64,000 nucleotides of DNA, taken from Punica granatum. Taxonomy: Eukaryota > Streptophyta > Magnoliopsida > Myrtales > Lythraceae. Below, piece after piece: positions 10,111-21,999 of the stretch. Where the stretch lies: contig NC_045127.1 of NCBI RefSeq assembly GCF_007655135.1, positions 1,612,001 to 1,676,000 of the forward strand, in the 5' to 3' direction. A program made the translations under genes and the position numbers. Each line of letters starts with the position of its first letter. Position 1 is the stretch's first letter. Under the pieces are notes generated by a model. It did no database searches, was not told where the DNA came from, and worked only from the letters and a program-made list of their open reading frames with translations.

Positions 10111-12475
10111 TCAGTGAGCTGCCTCAGTCGACCTCTTGTAGGTGTACCGAGACACTATCCTCAAATAAACCATGAAATTAAACATGATTAGGATAGCTAG
10201 AAGCCGATACTAGTAAAGGCGCCCCTTGTTCATATTATTTGGGATCCACCCGAGCTCCCTGCTCCGAGTTGTCTCGCAGATCACGATTGTGACAAGAAGG
10301 GCGGTGAGGTAGTTCCTGAGGGCGATGGTGGTGAGTGAGAGAGCTGAACACAGGCTCCTCATGCCATCCAGGGCTTGGTCGTAGAAGAACTCCAACTGGC
10401 CAACAACAGTGGAAACCTCAGCACACCCGATGAGGAACTGTTGCGTTGCGGAACCTGCCAGAAGATGGACAAAGGAACTTGTTGGAGGTCGTAATAGTTG
10501 TTCTTCCTCACTGTGTTGAGGCGGAAAACTTCCAGAGCTCCTGCGACAACCATAGCAACGACTGAGATCGCGAGGCCGATCCCCATGCACTGGAGCTGAG
10601 TGAAGCCCGATTCATGGCGCTTGTACCTCCGGGCAAAGGGTACAATGATTTGGTCACGGATGAGGCCCCAGAAGATGACGCTGAGGGTGTCGAATAGGGA
10701 GAGGGACGCTGATGGGATCTCAAAGTGGGGACATCGTGCTCAACTGACTCTACACAGTGAAGAAGACAATCCCTGACGCCCACACCGGAAGCAGTCTAAT
10801 GACGGCCTTCTACTCCTCAACTTGGGTGACAGTGCACAGCCTCCACAGGTCGATTGGGCCATCGGGCTGGTCAGCTGGGGTCACCACGGCAGCCTTATCA
10901 AAGAAGCTGCATAAGTAAACTTCTGAACGATGGCCTCACCTCGGAGAATCAAATAAGAGCAGCACAAGAGTTTAAGAAGGCAATGTTCGGGTCATTACCG
11001 TAGTGTAGTCCACCCAACACATGACCGAATCACTAAGACAACCCACCCTCACTGGAAAATCAGTAAATACATATAAGAAGGCAATGTTCGGGTCATTACC
11101 TCATTTCATCTGTGTGCTGAAGCTGGCGTCCTTGGATCACAGTCTCAGTAGTAGTGGTATCGTACATGAGGGACTTATTCGTCAGAACTTGACGCAACGT
11201 CCACGCGAAGAACCTATCACCGATCCGTTGATTCCGCAAAATACCAGAACTATGACCTTCAATTTCCTATTGATTTTTCGAATACCTAGGAAATCAACAT
11301 CTAACTCGAATCGAATCCGAAAATGGGCAAAAAAGCACGGTAGCTCTAAACTTTATTAAAAAAACATCTGTCTAGCCCTAGGACTTACATAGCTTAAATA
11401 GGATTAAAAATGCCTAAATTACACGAAAAAAATAATTTTTTCCTAAAATTGCAAAAACGCCCAAATAACATAAAAAAAAATGCCCGTTTGAGGCCTTAAA
11501 TGATAGAATTCAACATAAATCTTGTCTTTTCACAGCCAAAGGCAGTGAGTTATGCTCTGGAGGCCGTTTCTCTCGAGACAGGGTCGTCATAATCTGTTTT
11601 TCTCGAGATACGGAATTGTCACATTTTTTGCCGCATTAGAACTTTAGTGTTTATCTTTCTCAAAGAAGCCACAATCACTTGCAAGATCCTTGTGAGAGGG
11701 CCGCCACGGGGCTTCTGGAGCCGGTATAGGTTTCTGCCCGACAAGAAGAACAGGATCCAAACCAGGACTGTGGAGGCGATGATGGCGCCAATGTCAACTG
11801 CGACCTAAAACCAATTGAAGGAAGAGCTCTGCTCCTTCCTCTCAGCCTCGTCGGTCTCGTAGAACTGGTTTGCCCCAAAAGACGAGACATAGGGCTTGGT
11901 CCCTCCACCGACCAGTGCAACCATATACAGAACGACGTAACCCATGGGCTCTTGATGTGGAACAGTAGCCGATATTGTCGAGGGGTCGTCCCCTGTCGAA
12001 GAGTAAGTAGAGCAAGAGAGCCTGTTGAAATTTCCTAAAGCCTTTCGAAGAAGTTAAGATATTGGTGGAAAAATATACCAGGAAATATATCAAGGAAAAG
12101 GTTGCGAATGTCTAGTATCGTTCGGGGTAGGAATTAGTGAGGAAAGCCCCGATAAGTGGGGTGATGTAGCATGTACCTGTCCAATTTGTGACGGTGGTGG
12201 AAGCATCGGCGATCCCCTACTTGAGATGCTTTTGAAAGAAGTTTACCAGGTTCATCCCCATTCCGTAGAAAGCCAGGCCCTCACAACATGCATTTCCAGC
12301 AAAAAACGAAACAAAGAACAGCTAATGAACATAAGCCTAAGCACATAGTGGAGCTTATGAATGTAAGTCGTAACAATTCAGTCTTACCAAGTATATAGTG
12401 TGAGGCCTTCCATGTGCTGATCTTCATTTTGTCCACGGGATCGCCACGGATGTCCACTATGGAAACTTCAGCCAT
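10111..12475 (-). pseudogene. NPF8 transporter pseudogene A, full-length but decayed
   Basis: A reverse-strand copy of the neighbouring NPF8 gene retains recognisable pieces of all four coding exons. Exon 1 has a start codon at 12475 (MAEVSIVDIRG...TWKASHYILG). Exon 2 lies at about 12110-12290 ([31 protein letters not shown]). Exon 3 lies at about 11080-11960 and is split by an insertion. Exon 4 lies at 10111 to about 10908 ([26 protein letters not shown]...AAH stop). Exon 2 carries in-frame stops after FFQKHLK and at ERY, exons 3 and 4 have frameshifts, and a stop replaces the tyrosine region near the C-terminus. The first-helix motif reads ACCEG instead of ECCER, as in the copy at 20536. 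It cannot make a transporter. Confidence 0.9.
11191..11637. mobile_element. 447-bp insertion in pseudogene A with 7-bp target duplication
   Basis: AGAACTT at 11184-11190 is repeated at 11638-11644, on either side of 447 bp that interrupts NPF exon 3. The sister pseudogene has the uninterrupted site (GGAACTTTAGTGTTTATC, near 14487), so the insert is a true gain with a 7-bp duplication. The insert has no terminal inverted repeats I can see and no TG...CA ends. It contains two copies of the word TTTCTCGAGA near its right end. Its class is not recognised. Confidence 0.75.
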
Positions 12476-13483
12476 GGAGCCTTTAAAAGAGTTCTTCAAA
12501 GAAACTTGTGCTTCCATGGTAGAATTGGCCAAAGAAAGGACGTGAAGAAGAGCTGATTCGGTCATTTTGCGCACACAACATTTATTTTCAGGTCCTCCTA
12601 TTTCCAATCCAGTTCCTGAACTTCCTAATACCTATATTTTGGTCCCGTTCTTTTTTTTCCTTTCATCTCTCATCCCGGGCCACAACCTGCAAAGTGAAAG
12701 AAGAATGACGGCATGAGTGCCTAGGATAGGCAAACCGTGACATGAAATTATAACAAAATTTCATAAATGTGTATTATTGCATTCTCCTATTCTTTGAAAT
12801 TAGTCCCAAATCATACTAATCCGTTAAAACTTATCATACAAGAACTTCACTATCAACTCCTTATACGTCCTCATCTATAAGGCTAGAACTTTGGTGCATG
12901 TGATTATCGAGATCTTAAATTTCTTGTCATTTTCTTTTTCATGTGTATACTTAATTTTACTATGTGCACATTCGGTGCTTTTTTTTTTTGCCTACCAAAA
13001 AGGAATGCACACATTATTTCCTCTTTTTTTTAATTACTGGAAAAATTGTATCTTTTTAACACGGACGGTGCATTATGCAAATATCTTTGGTGAAGAACAT
13101 AATTTCCTTTGATTTTTGATGTGTAATTTTTACATGTGATATCTTTATATATGCCCCAATGTCTCTCAATTTGTTAATAAAATTCTATTGTTTTTTATGG
13201 TTTTTTCATTGGTGTAAAAAAAGTGGCTATTACCATTTGAATTTCATTTTACTATACAGTGATAGATCCACTAAAGTAAGGGAATCTCTTCAATTAATTA
13301 TTTGGGAAGAAAGAGAGTGAGAGGACTTTTTTTCGATGATCAGAGTGAGAGGCTTTAATTCATCATAAAGAAGAGTGAGGGGGCCTTAAATTGAACGTGG
13401 ACTCTATAAGTGGCACAATTCTTTATCGGGGGAGCGACCAAGTAGGGATGACTCTGATTTCGTGTAAATGCATTTTTTGCTCG

Positions 13484-13525
<42 letters not shown>
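12476..13525. other. 5' flank of pseudogene A and AT-rich DNA
   Basis: I see no gene. A long (AT)n tract lies at about 13490-13519, next to the start of a duplicated AT-rich repeat. Confidence 0.5.
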
Positions 13526-14215
13526 AACTTGACAACACTATAATAGATAGTGAAATAATAGTAAGAATATCTTATTAATATATTATACAAAAATTAAATA
13601 ATGACATATATTATTGTGATTAATAATAGCAAATACGAAAACGAAGAAACTAGTATCTCAAATCATTGATTATAAATATTATATAAATAAAAATCTATAT
13701 AATAGTAAGAATATCTTATTAATATGTTATATAAGAATTTAATAATATACATACTATTGTAATTAATAATAGCAAATTCGAAAATGAATTAACTACTACT
13801 TCAAATCACAACAAAAGATAAGATTTTATGCCGCGAAAGTAGCAGTAACTTATTACGAGTTTTGTCAAGACAAGCTCGTCTTAATAAGTATATCGTGACA
13901 ATAGAACGTATGGTCATAATATCTTATAACTTATAGTGACAAAATTATTTATATAATCAAATATAATTATCACATTATATAATGTTAGTTACAACATTCA
14001 TCGTGTTATGATACTGAAAATATGTAGATGCATATATGTTAGTAATTGTGGGAACCTTGATCTATGGCTCTCACGCAACATTGAAGATATATGTATAGAC
14101 ATACATATATGTATGTAGATACATATATGTATATACATATATATGTAGATACATATATGTATTACTTACATATATTCAGCGTATTTGCATTAAGAAACTT
14201 CATTTAGTACATTTT
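13526..14215 (+). repeat. AT-rich direct repeat, copy 1 (about 690 bp)
   Basis: The segment begins CTTGACAACACTATAATAGA and recurs at 15343-16025. Both copies share blocks such as ATAATAGTAA(G/A)AATATCTTA, GATTAATAATAGCAAAT, TTTGTCAAGAC and a run of ACATATATGTA palindromes near the right end. It is non-coding. Both copies sit next to fragments of the NPF pseudogene, so repeat and pseudogene pieces were duplicated together. Confidence 0.8.
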
Positions 14216-14283
14216 TATGAATGTATAGAAGCCTAAGCACAGAGTGGAGCTTATATGAGTGTAAGTCGTAACAGTTCAATCTC

Positions 14284-16170
14284 AACAAGTTCGGGTCATT
14301 ACCATAGCGTAGTCCACCCAACACATGACCAAATCACTAAGACAACCCACCCTCACTAGAAAATCAGTAAATACATATAAGAAGGGAATGTTCGAGTCAT
14401 TACCTTATTCATCTGTGTGCTGAAGCTGGCGTCCTTGAATCACAGTCTCAGTAGCAACGGTCTCGTACAGGAGAGACTTGTTCGCCGGAACTTTAGTGTT
14501 TATCTTTCTCAAAGAAGCCACAATCACTTACAAGATCCTTGTGAGAGGGCTGCCAGGGGGCTTTTGGAGCCAGTACAGGTTTCTACCCGATAAGAAGAAC
14601 AAGATGGCGAAGGCCATCGCAACTGTAGGGATGCCAAAACCCCACATCCACCCCCACATTCATCTGTATCCAAACCAGGACCGTGGAGGCGGTAACGGTG
14701 CCAATGTCAACTGTGACCTGAAACCAGATGAAGGAGGAGCTCCACTCCTTCCTCTCAGCCTTGTCGGTCTCGTAGAACTAGTTCGCCCGAAAGATGAGAC
14801 ACAGGGCTTGGTCCCTCCACCGGCCAGTGCAACCATATACAGAGCAACATAACCCATGGCTCTAGATGTGTAACAATAGCCGATATTGTCGAGAGAGTCA
14901 TCCCCTGTCGAAGAGTAAGTAGAGCAAGAGAGCCTATTGAAATTTCCTATAGCCGCTCGAAGAAGTTAAGATATTGGTGGAAAACTATACCAAGAAATAA
15001 ATCATGGAGAAGGTCGCGATCGTCTAGTATCGTCCAAGGTAGGAATCAGTGAGGAAAGCCCCGATAAGCGAGGTGATGTAGCATGTACCCGTCCAATTTG
15101 TGACGGTGGAGGAAGCAAAGTGATCCCCTGCTTGAGATGCATTTGAAAGAAGTTTACCGGGTTCATCCCCATTCCATAGAAAGTCAGGTCCTCTCAGCAT
15201 TCATTTCCTGCAGAAAACAAAACAAAGAACAGCTAATGGACATAAACCTAAGCACAGAGTGGAGCTCATGAATGTAAGTCATAACAGTTCAATCTCACCA
15301 AGTATATAGTGTGAGGCCTTCCATGTGCCGATCTTAAACTTGACACTACAATAAATAGTGAAATAATAGTAAAAATATCTTATTAATATATTATACAAAA
15401 ATTAAATAATGATACATATTACTGTGATTAATAATAGCAAATATGAAAACGAAGAAACTACTATCTCAAATCATTGATTATAAATATTATATTAATAAAA
15501 ATCTATATATTATATAAACTTGACAACGCCATAATGAATAGTGACATAATATCCTACTAATACATAGATTAATATGTTATATAAGAATTTAATAATATAC
15601 ATACTATTGTAATTAATAATAGCAAATTCGAAAATCAAGAAACTACTACTTCAGATCACAACAACATATAAGATTTTATGTCACGAAAGTAGCGGTGATT
15701 TATTATGAGTTTTGTCAAGACTAGCTCGTCTTAAATTAAGTATATCGTGACAATAAAATGTATAATCACAATATCTTATAACTTATAGTGACAAACTTAT
15801 ATATATGATCAAATATAATTATTACATTAGATGATGTTAGCTACAGTGTTCATCGTGTCACGATACTGAAAATATGTATATGCATATATATTAGTAATTG
15901 TGGGAACCTTGATCTGTGACACTCATGCAACATTGAAGATATGTATGTATATATGTATGTAGATACATATATGTATTACTTACATATATGCTGCGTATTT
16001 CTATTAAGAAACTTTATGTAGTATTATTTAACATTTTTATGAATGTGCAGAAGCTTAAGCACAGAGTGGAGCTTATGAGTGTAAGTCGTAATATAGCGTG
16101 AGGCCTTCCATGTGCCGATCTTCATCTTGTCCATGGGATGGCCGCGGATGTCCACTATGGACATCCAATG
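14284..16170 (-). pseudogene. NPF8 transporter pseudogene B, lacking exon 4
   Basis: This is a second reverse-strand NPF8 relic, close in sequence to pseudogene A. Exon 3 (about 14407-14868) and exon 2 (about 15030-15210) are present with frameshifts and stops. Exon 1 is present twice: a partial piece at about 15300-15342 and a longer piece at about 16090-16170, separated by an AT-rich repeat. No exon 4 is found; the sequence beyond exon 3 is intron-like and then AT-rich repeat. It lacks the 447-bp insertion seen in pseudogene A, so it preserves that empty site. It is non-functional. Confidence 0.85.
15343..16025 (+). repeat. AT-rich direct repeat, copy 2, inside pseudogene B exon 1
   Basis: This is similar to 13526-14215 along its whole length, with some small internal differences. 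It separates two copies of the exon 1 word GTGAGGCCTTCCATGTGCCG (at about 15310 and 16090), so the two exon fragments and the repeat look like the boundary of a tandem duplication. Confidence 0.75.
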
Positions 16171-16439
16171 CAGTGTCTGCTGACAGAGAAAATAGTCTTT
16201 TATGACTTAGCTCATTCAGAGAAGTTACTCATACAGGAACTTTCGTAAGTTAAACTCATCCATTTATAAATTAAATTGTTACATTATAGTTAGGCAGATA
16301 GATGGCCCTCTGCCCAATCATCACATATGTAGATAAGTTTTTAGCTCGGCAGAATTTTTCACTTTCACTACTACACATCAAAACGACATACCATGGCATG
16401 CCAAATTAGACATATACCCAGGAAAGAGTAGCAGCAGAA

Positions 16440-16765
16440 GGAATCAATCATTTATTAACTTCTCTCAAAATATCAAAAGCCTTTTCTTCACGGCCTTCTT
16501 TGACCCCAGCTGGCTGGCTCCAGGCCTAGATGACAATGGCCAGGCACGGCCCTCCTACAAGAAGTAGACTCGGCCTTCTGGCCAATCAGGGTCCTCCTGC
16601 CAGCAGGACTCAGGCCTAGGCTCGACCCTCCCGCCCCTCTCGGTACTCCCCCTCTGGCCAGCATATATTAGGCCAGTCTCAGCTCTACGTACCGCTAGGA
16701 GCTGTTAGGCCAGTATCGGCCCGCCCTCCTGCCATGACAGCTTTTAGGGTAGTCTAGGCATAAAT
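16440..16765. other. GC-rich patch with GGCC/GGCCAG words
   Basis: A roughly 300-bp stretch is much richer in GC than its flanks, with recurring GGCCAG, CAGGCCTAG and CGGCC words and no open frame worth reporting. It looks like degenerate repeat or transposon-derived DNA. Family not recognised. Confidence 0.4.
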
Positions 16766-18910
16766 AATGCGTATGCGTTTTTAGACCTCATTTAGGGCCT
16801 GAATTAATGTGGGGTTATGTGTTACTGTGTTTTATGCAACTGATGTGTGTTTTATGTGTTAGTTTAGTGTGTGTTTGTGTGTTCATTTAAGTTTTCCTTT
16901 TAGTTTATAATGATGCGGTGCATATATGGTAATGGAACAATAACGGGATGCATGATAATGTTTTGAGAATACCCATAGATCGAACACCAGTTAGGGTCCC
17001 TGAGAGATATTATTACCCATCTATATCGATAAATTATAGAGAACCCAACGTCTAAAGACGAATCGTAGTCTCCTTCTTCAAGAGTAGCTCCTATATATCT
17101 TTTTCGGTTACAAATGAGACCCATAGGCCAGTACAATGAAATATAAATACTAAATAACTAATAAGAGATATGGATAGCCTCACTAAATGTCGAGCATGAA
17201 ACATCTTGGTTACTAGGTGATGACGTGCGCCATTGCACTTCACACACTCTTTTTTTTTATAGCTCATATATATATATATATATATATATTTATTTAAGAA
17301 CAGATAATCGTTGCTTTTCTGGCTCTTAATTTGTTAATTGCCCTATAAATAAGCTCCATCTCTATCTAATTATAAGCTAGAAAGAGTTTTGCTATAAATA
17401 CGTTCTGAGTGTGCTTCTAGCTACAAATTAAGGCTATGAGATGCGCAGAATAGTTTTCTGGAAAAATGTTCTCTGTTGTCGTGCTGATTATTTCAAATAA
17501 TTTGGGCTTGTCAGATACTATATTTGAATAGGGTGGATGGTTTTACTTATATTTCAAATTGTTTGGGCTTTTTCGATACTTTTATTTATTCTGCGTACGT
17601 AATGTTAGGCACAACGTTGAGATATATGTCACTGATATCCCAAACCATGAAAGGATGATAGATTTAAACTACTTCTAGTTCAACTCAGTAACCAGTAAAT
17701 AAGACATGCTTTTTATTTTTATTTTTTTTATCCCTAAGCTTTGCTAGAAGAGCATCGAATTCCTCCTGAAAGACTCCGAGCGAGTTACACGGAATGGGCT
17801 CTGGCAATTTGCTTGCCACTTGAATTATTTTTATGGCTTTTCCAGTCACATATATCTTCATTAGACGATACACACGCACATGACAATCTCCGCCTCAAGC
17901 AAATTGAAAGAAGGAATAGGTACATAATGGGATCCTATCATGTTCTTTTTTTTTTTTTGCGGTGGTACGGGTTCTTATAATTTGATAGGAGGCTTCTTCA
18001 TTTGGCAAAAAGCAAATTGAGAGATAGAAACAGAGGCCAAGGGCTCCTATCACTTTCCCTTTTTGGGTAGTAAGGGCTCCAATAATTCTCCATGGGTGTA
18101 TTTCAATTCATGATTAAATTAATGATTTTCATTACCACCCTGTCCTGCATAATAATGTGGCTGGATTTACCTTTGTTTCCGCGACTTATCTCAATTGCAC
18201 ATTTTATTTTCTTTTTCTTTTTCTTTTTCTTTCTCTCTCTCTCTCTCTCTCTCTCTAGTTCGAGATATCTCTTATTGAATATCGACGGGGAATTAGTTTC
18301 TACGTACCCATCACTCATCTTGACGCAAAATCACTTTTGCAATATAAGTCACAGAATGACGGGATTCTTGTTTCGTCTAATACCCCGATGTGGGCCTTTT
18401 CTTAGATCAAGATGAATTACACGACTTTGTTACCACAACGATCAATGAGTATTGATCTACAGAAAATACAGTATTCACAAGTATATAGAGTGAGTATTGA
18501 TTTAAATAATCTATATATATAAAGTTATAACCCGCATAGTAAATAGGACAAGAAAATATATTTGAAATAATAATTCATATATTTTATATCATTTCTTATT
18601 ATAATATATCAACTTACTGTAACATAAAAATTAAATATTAAATATTTGAAATAACGGTGCCATAAAATTTATATTTAAAATTTCAAAAACGTGTAATCGA
18701 ATTTGTGTAAGGATGTAATATAAAACGATCAATTAAATACATAATGTAAATAATTGAGACCGCTAATTGAAAATACTTATCGAAGTACTAAAAATTAGTC
18801 TAATTGTATTGATTGATTATCATATGAATCTTAATCAATATTGAAAATCTTTCATTGTGTTAAGAGATAAATATATATTTCAAAATTCAGCCTAATTGTT
18901 GTAAGAAATG

Positions 18911-18942
<32 letters not shown>

Positions 18943-20200
18943 ATTAAAATGAAAAATATTTTATTGTGTTAAGAGATAAATATATATTTCAAAATTCAGC
19001 CTAATTGTTGTAAGAAATTATATATATATATATATATATATTAAAATGAACATATACATCTATTGAATGCAAATGATATAAACATTGCAAAGAAATTAAC
19101 TGATAATATATAAAAGTTATAAAAAAAATATTATCTCGCTATATGTTGTGACATAGCACTAAGAATTTAAGGTTATAAATAAAAAGAAAAATAAAACTTA
19201 GAACTAAGGATCTCTTAATCAATATTTAACAAAAAGACGAAGCAAACTTTTATTCTAATTACAAAACTTAATATATGCAACAAATCTATATTAACAATTT
19301 ACTGAAAAGATGAGACATACTTATTGAAACAATTGGAGATAAGTTTTGCTATATTGATAATTTTTTGCATAAAAAATTAAGACATTGTATATAAAGTTAT
19401 TCATCTATTTAGATATACAAAATTTAAGTACTCTTTATACAAGGGAAAACAAAATAGTAGGATTATTGATGCTATATATATATATATATATATACACACA
19501 CGAAGCATGAGCTCAATTATCACGAAAAATAAGAAACGGAGCTCTCTCACTTTACCATGTCATCACTTATGTATTAATAAAATTTTTATCATTAATTATA
19601 TAGTAGAGTATATATATTATTTGTATATAGCCAAGAACTGAAAAGTTTGCAAATTTCTTTTGAGGAACAAATTGTTGGATGCGCAATCTTTCAAGAACCA
19701 TATGAAGAAGTTATATAGAAATGACAATTTTCTCAAAGGTAAAACTACAAATCGCAAGAGATATATAGAAATTCCTTTGCCAATCAATCTCCATTAATAA
19801 GCTACATATAAAGAAGTGAATAAAATGGAAAAAATGTAAGAGACGGAGAACAGAGATACTTAGGATACTGCAAATTGACTCATCAAAAATGGATAGTGCA
19901 AAGGGGATACTTTATTAATCTGAGCAACTAATTAAATTGCTTTTGAAGTAGTTACCTTATTTAGAGTCTCAATGACTAAATCCACTAAATTAAGAAAAAT
20001 GCAATCGGCTCAACAAAAACAGATATTAATAAATTATAAAGATATTAATTGACTTAATTAATTTTTATCACTAAATATATATTATATTTCCTAATTCACT
20101 ATTCACTAATCTATACTGTATAAGAAGCATGAGGTGGCTCCTACGTCATTGGGCACTCACAGTGCTAGGAGAGCCCTCCCTTCTTTGAAATCTCATTTCC
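16766..20200. other. AT-rich gene-free DNA
   Basis: No gene is supported. It holds many (AT)n tracts (near 17268, 18911, 19019 and 19474) and a mixed T-rich/(CT)n tract at about 18200-18257. A pair of roughly 100-bp repeats starts at about 18851. Confidence 0.5.
18851..19040 (+). repeat. Two-copy tandem repeat, period about 110 bp
   Basis: The sequence TTAAGAGATAAATATATATT followed by TCAAAATTCAGCCTAATTG and an (AT)n tract occurs twice in a row with almost no change. The near identity of the non-microsatellite parts indicates a fairly recent local duplication. Confidence 0.75.
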
Positions 20201-21999
20201 TTTCCTGCGTGTATGTACGCGGCCTCCTCTGCTCCTCCCCTCGATTTGTGTCTTGAGAGTTACATATCTTTGGGACTTTGATTGTGTCCGACATATATAC
20301 AATCAGATTCAGAATGCGTTTAGAATTTTCTTGACTTGGATTACAATCTCGGTCTACTTATAGTTCAGACAACGAGTTTCAGTGCTTACTAGTGTTTATC
20401 TCGAAGTTCAGATTCAGGCCATGATTTATTTCTGACATCATCAAAAGGTCTGATGTGTGCTGCTCTGATATTGTAGCCGGGGAGCTTCTTGAGGAATTAC
20501 TGCCTGCCTGCAGATAACTCCTCTGGAAGGTTGCCATGGCTGAAGACGACGCTATCTATGCTGGAGCAGTGGACATCTACGGCCATCCTGCGGACAAGAG
20601 AAAGACTGGCAAATGGAAGGCTTCTCGCTTTATTCTCGGTATGACTTATTTCTTATATTGGTAAGCTTCACTCTATGTTTTAGCTTCTATTCATCGCCCA
20701 TTAGTTGTTGTTGTTTTTTTTTTGTTGCAGGAAATGCATGCTGTGAAGGGTTGGCTTACTATGGAGTTAGTATGAACCTGATAAATTATTTTCAGAAGCA
20801 TCTGAACCAGGGAGCCGCCACTGCTTCAACCACCGTCACCAATTGGACGGGCACATGTTACGTCACGCCACTTATCGGGGCATTTCTCGCCGATTCCTAC
20901 CTGGGAAGATACTGGACGATTGCAAGCTTCTCAATTATCTATTTCCTGGTATAGTTTGTCACCAATGTTTTAATTTCTTGAAAAGACTTGGAAACTTCTA
21001 CATGATCTCATACTACTCATTCTTCCACAGGGGATGATGCTCTTGACGCTATCGGCTTCTATTCAGCAACTAGAGCCCATCTCTTACGTGGCCCTCTACA
21101 TGATTGCTCTTGGCACGGGCGGAACCAAGCCCTGTGTCTCATCCTTCGGGGCGAACCAGTTTGATGACACTGAGGACGAGATGGAGGGGAAGAGCTCCTT
21201 CTTCAACTGGTACTATGTCTCGATCAACATTGGTGCAGTCATCGCCTCCATGGTTCTGGTGTGGGTCCAGACGAATGTGGGATGGGGTTGGGGTTTCGGT
21301 GTCCCGGCAATTTCAATGGCCTTTGCTGTGGTGTTCTTCTTCTCAGGTAGCAATTTATACTGGATGCAGAAGCCCGGAGGTAGTCCTCTCACAAGGATTG
21401 CCCAAGTTATTGTCGCTTCTTTCAGAAAGATGAATGTTCAAATTCCAACGGACAAGTCCCTTCTATATGAGACGGGCAAGTGCCTTCTATATGAGACTGT
21501 TGATGCTGAGTGCGTGATCCATGGGAGCCGCAAGCTCGAGCATACAGATGGGTTAAGGTAATCAACAGAAAATTGATTTAGGAGCTTATCTATTCCAGTC
21601 CTCATGTGTGTTGACTGCTCTAGGTTCTTCGATAAGGCCGCTGTGGAGACCCTTAATGACCAGCTGGCAGAAGGCCGGGCGAACCCGTGGAGGTTGTGCA
21701 CAGTGACACAGGTTGAAGAGCTCAAGTCAATCATTAGGCTGCTCCCAGTTTGGGCCTCGGGGATCATCTTCACCACAATTTACAGCCAGATGAATACAAT
21801 GTTCGTGCTGCAGGGCAACACGATGGATCAACACGTAGGCCCTCATCTCAAGATCCCATCGGCCTCCCTCTCCCTCGTTGACACCGTCAGCGTTGTCCTC
21901 ATGGCCCCCATCTATGACCGGGTCATCGTGCCATTTGCTCGAACATACACAGGCCACCAGCGGGGCTTCACCCAGCTCCAAAGAATGGGGATTGGACAC

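Noticed and set aside
13490..14160. Array of ACATATATGTA palindromes as a CRISPR-like or regulatory array
   Set aside because: It is simple AT dinucleotide-based repeat in plant DNA, with no regular spacers; microsatellite expansion explains it.
18092..18415. 107-codon plus-strand frame
   Set aside because: It runs through a T-rich/(CT)n microsatellite that encodes poly-Phe/Leu/Ser; no gene features.
20112..20130. Helitron-like 5' start (TCTATACTGTATAAGAAGC) upstream of the broken NPF copy
   Set aside because: The word fits known Helitron starts, but I could not find a matching hairpin-CTRR end downstream, so no element can be delimited.
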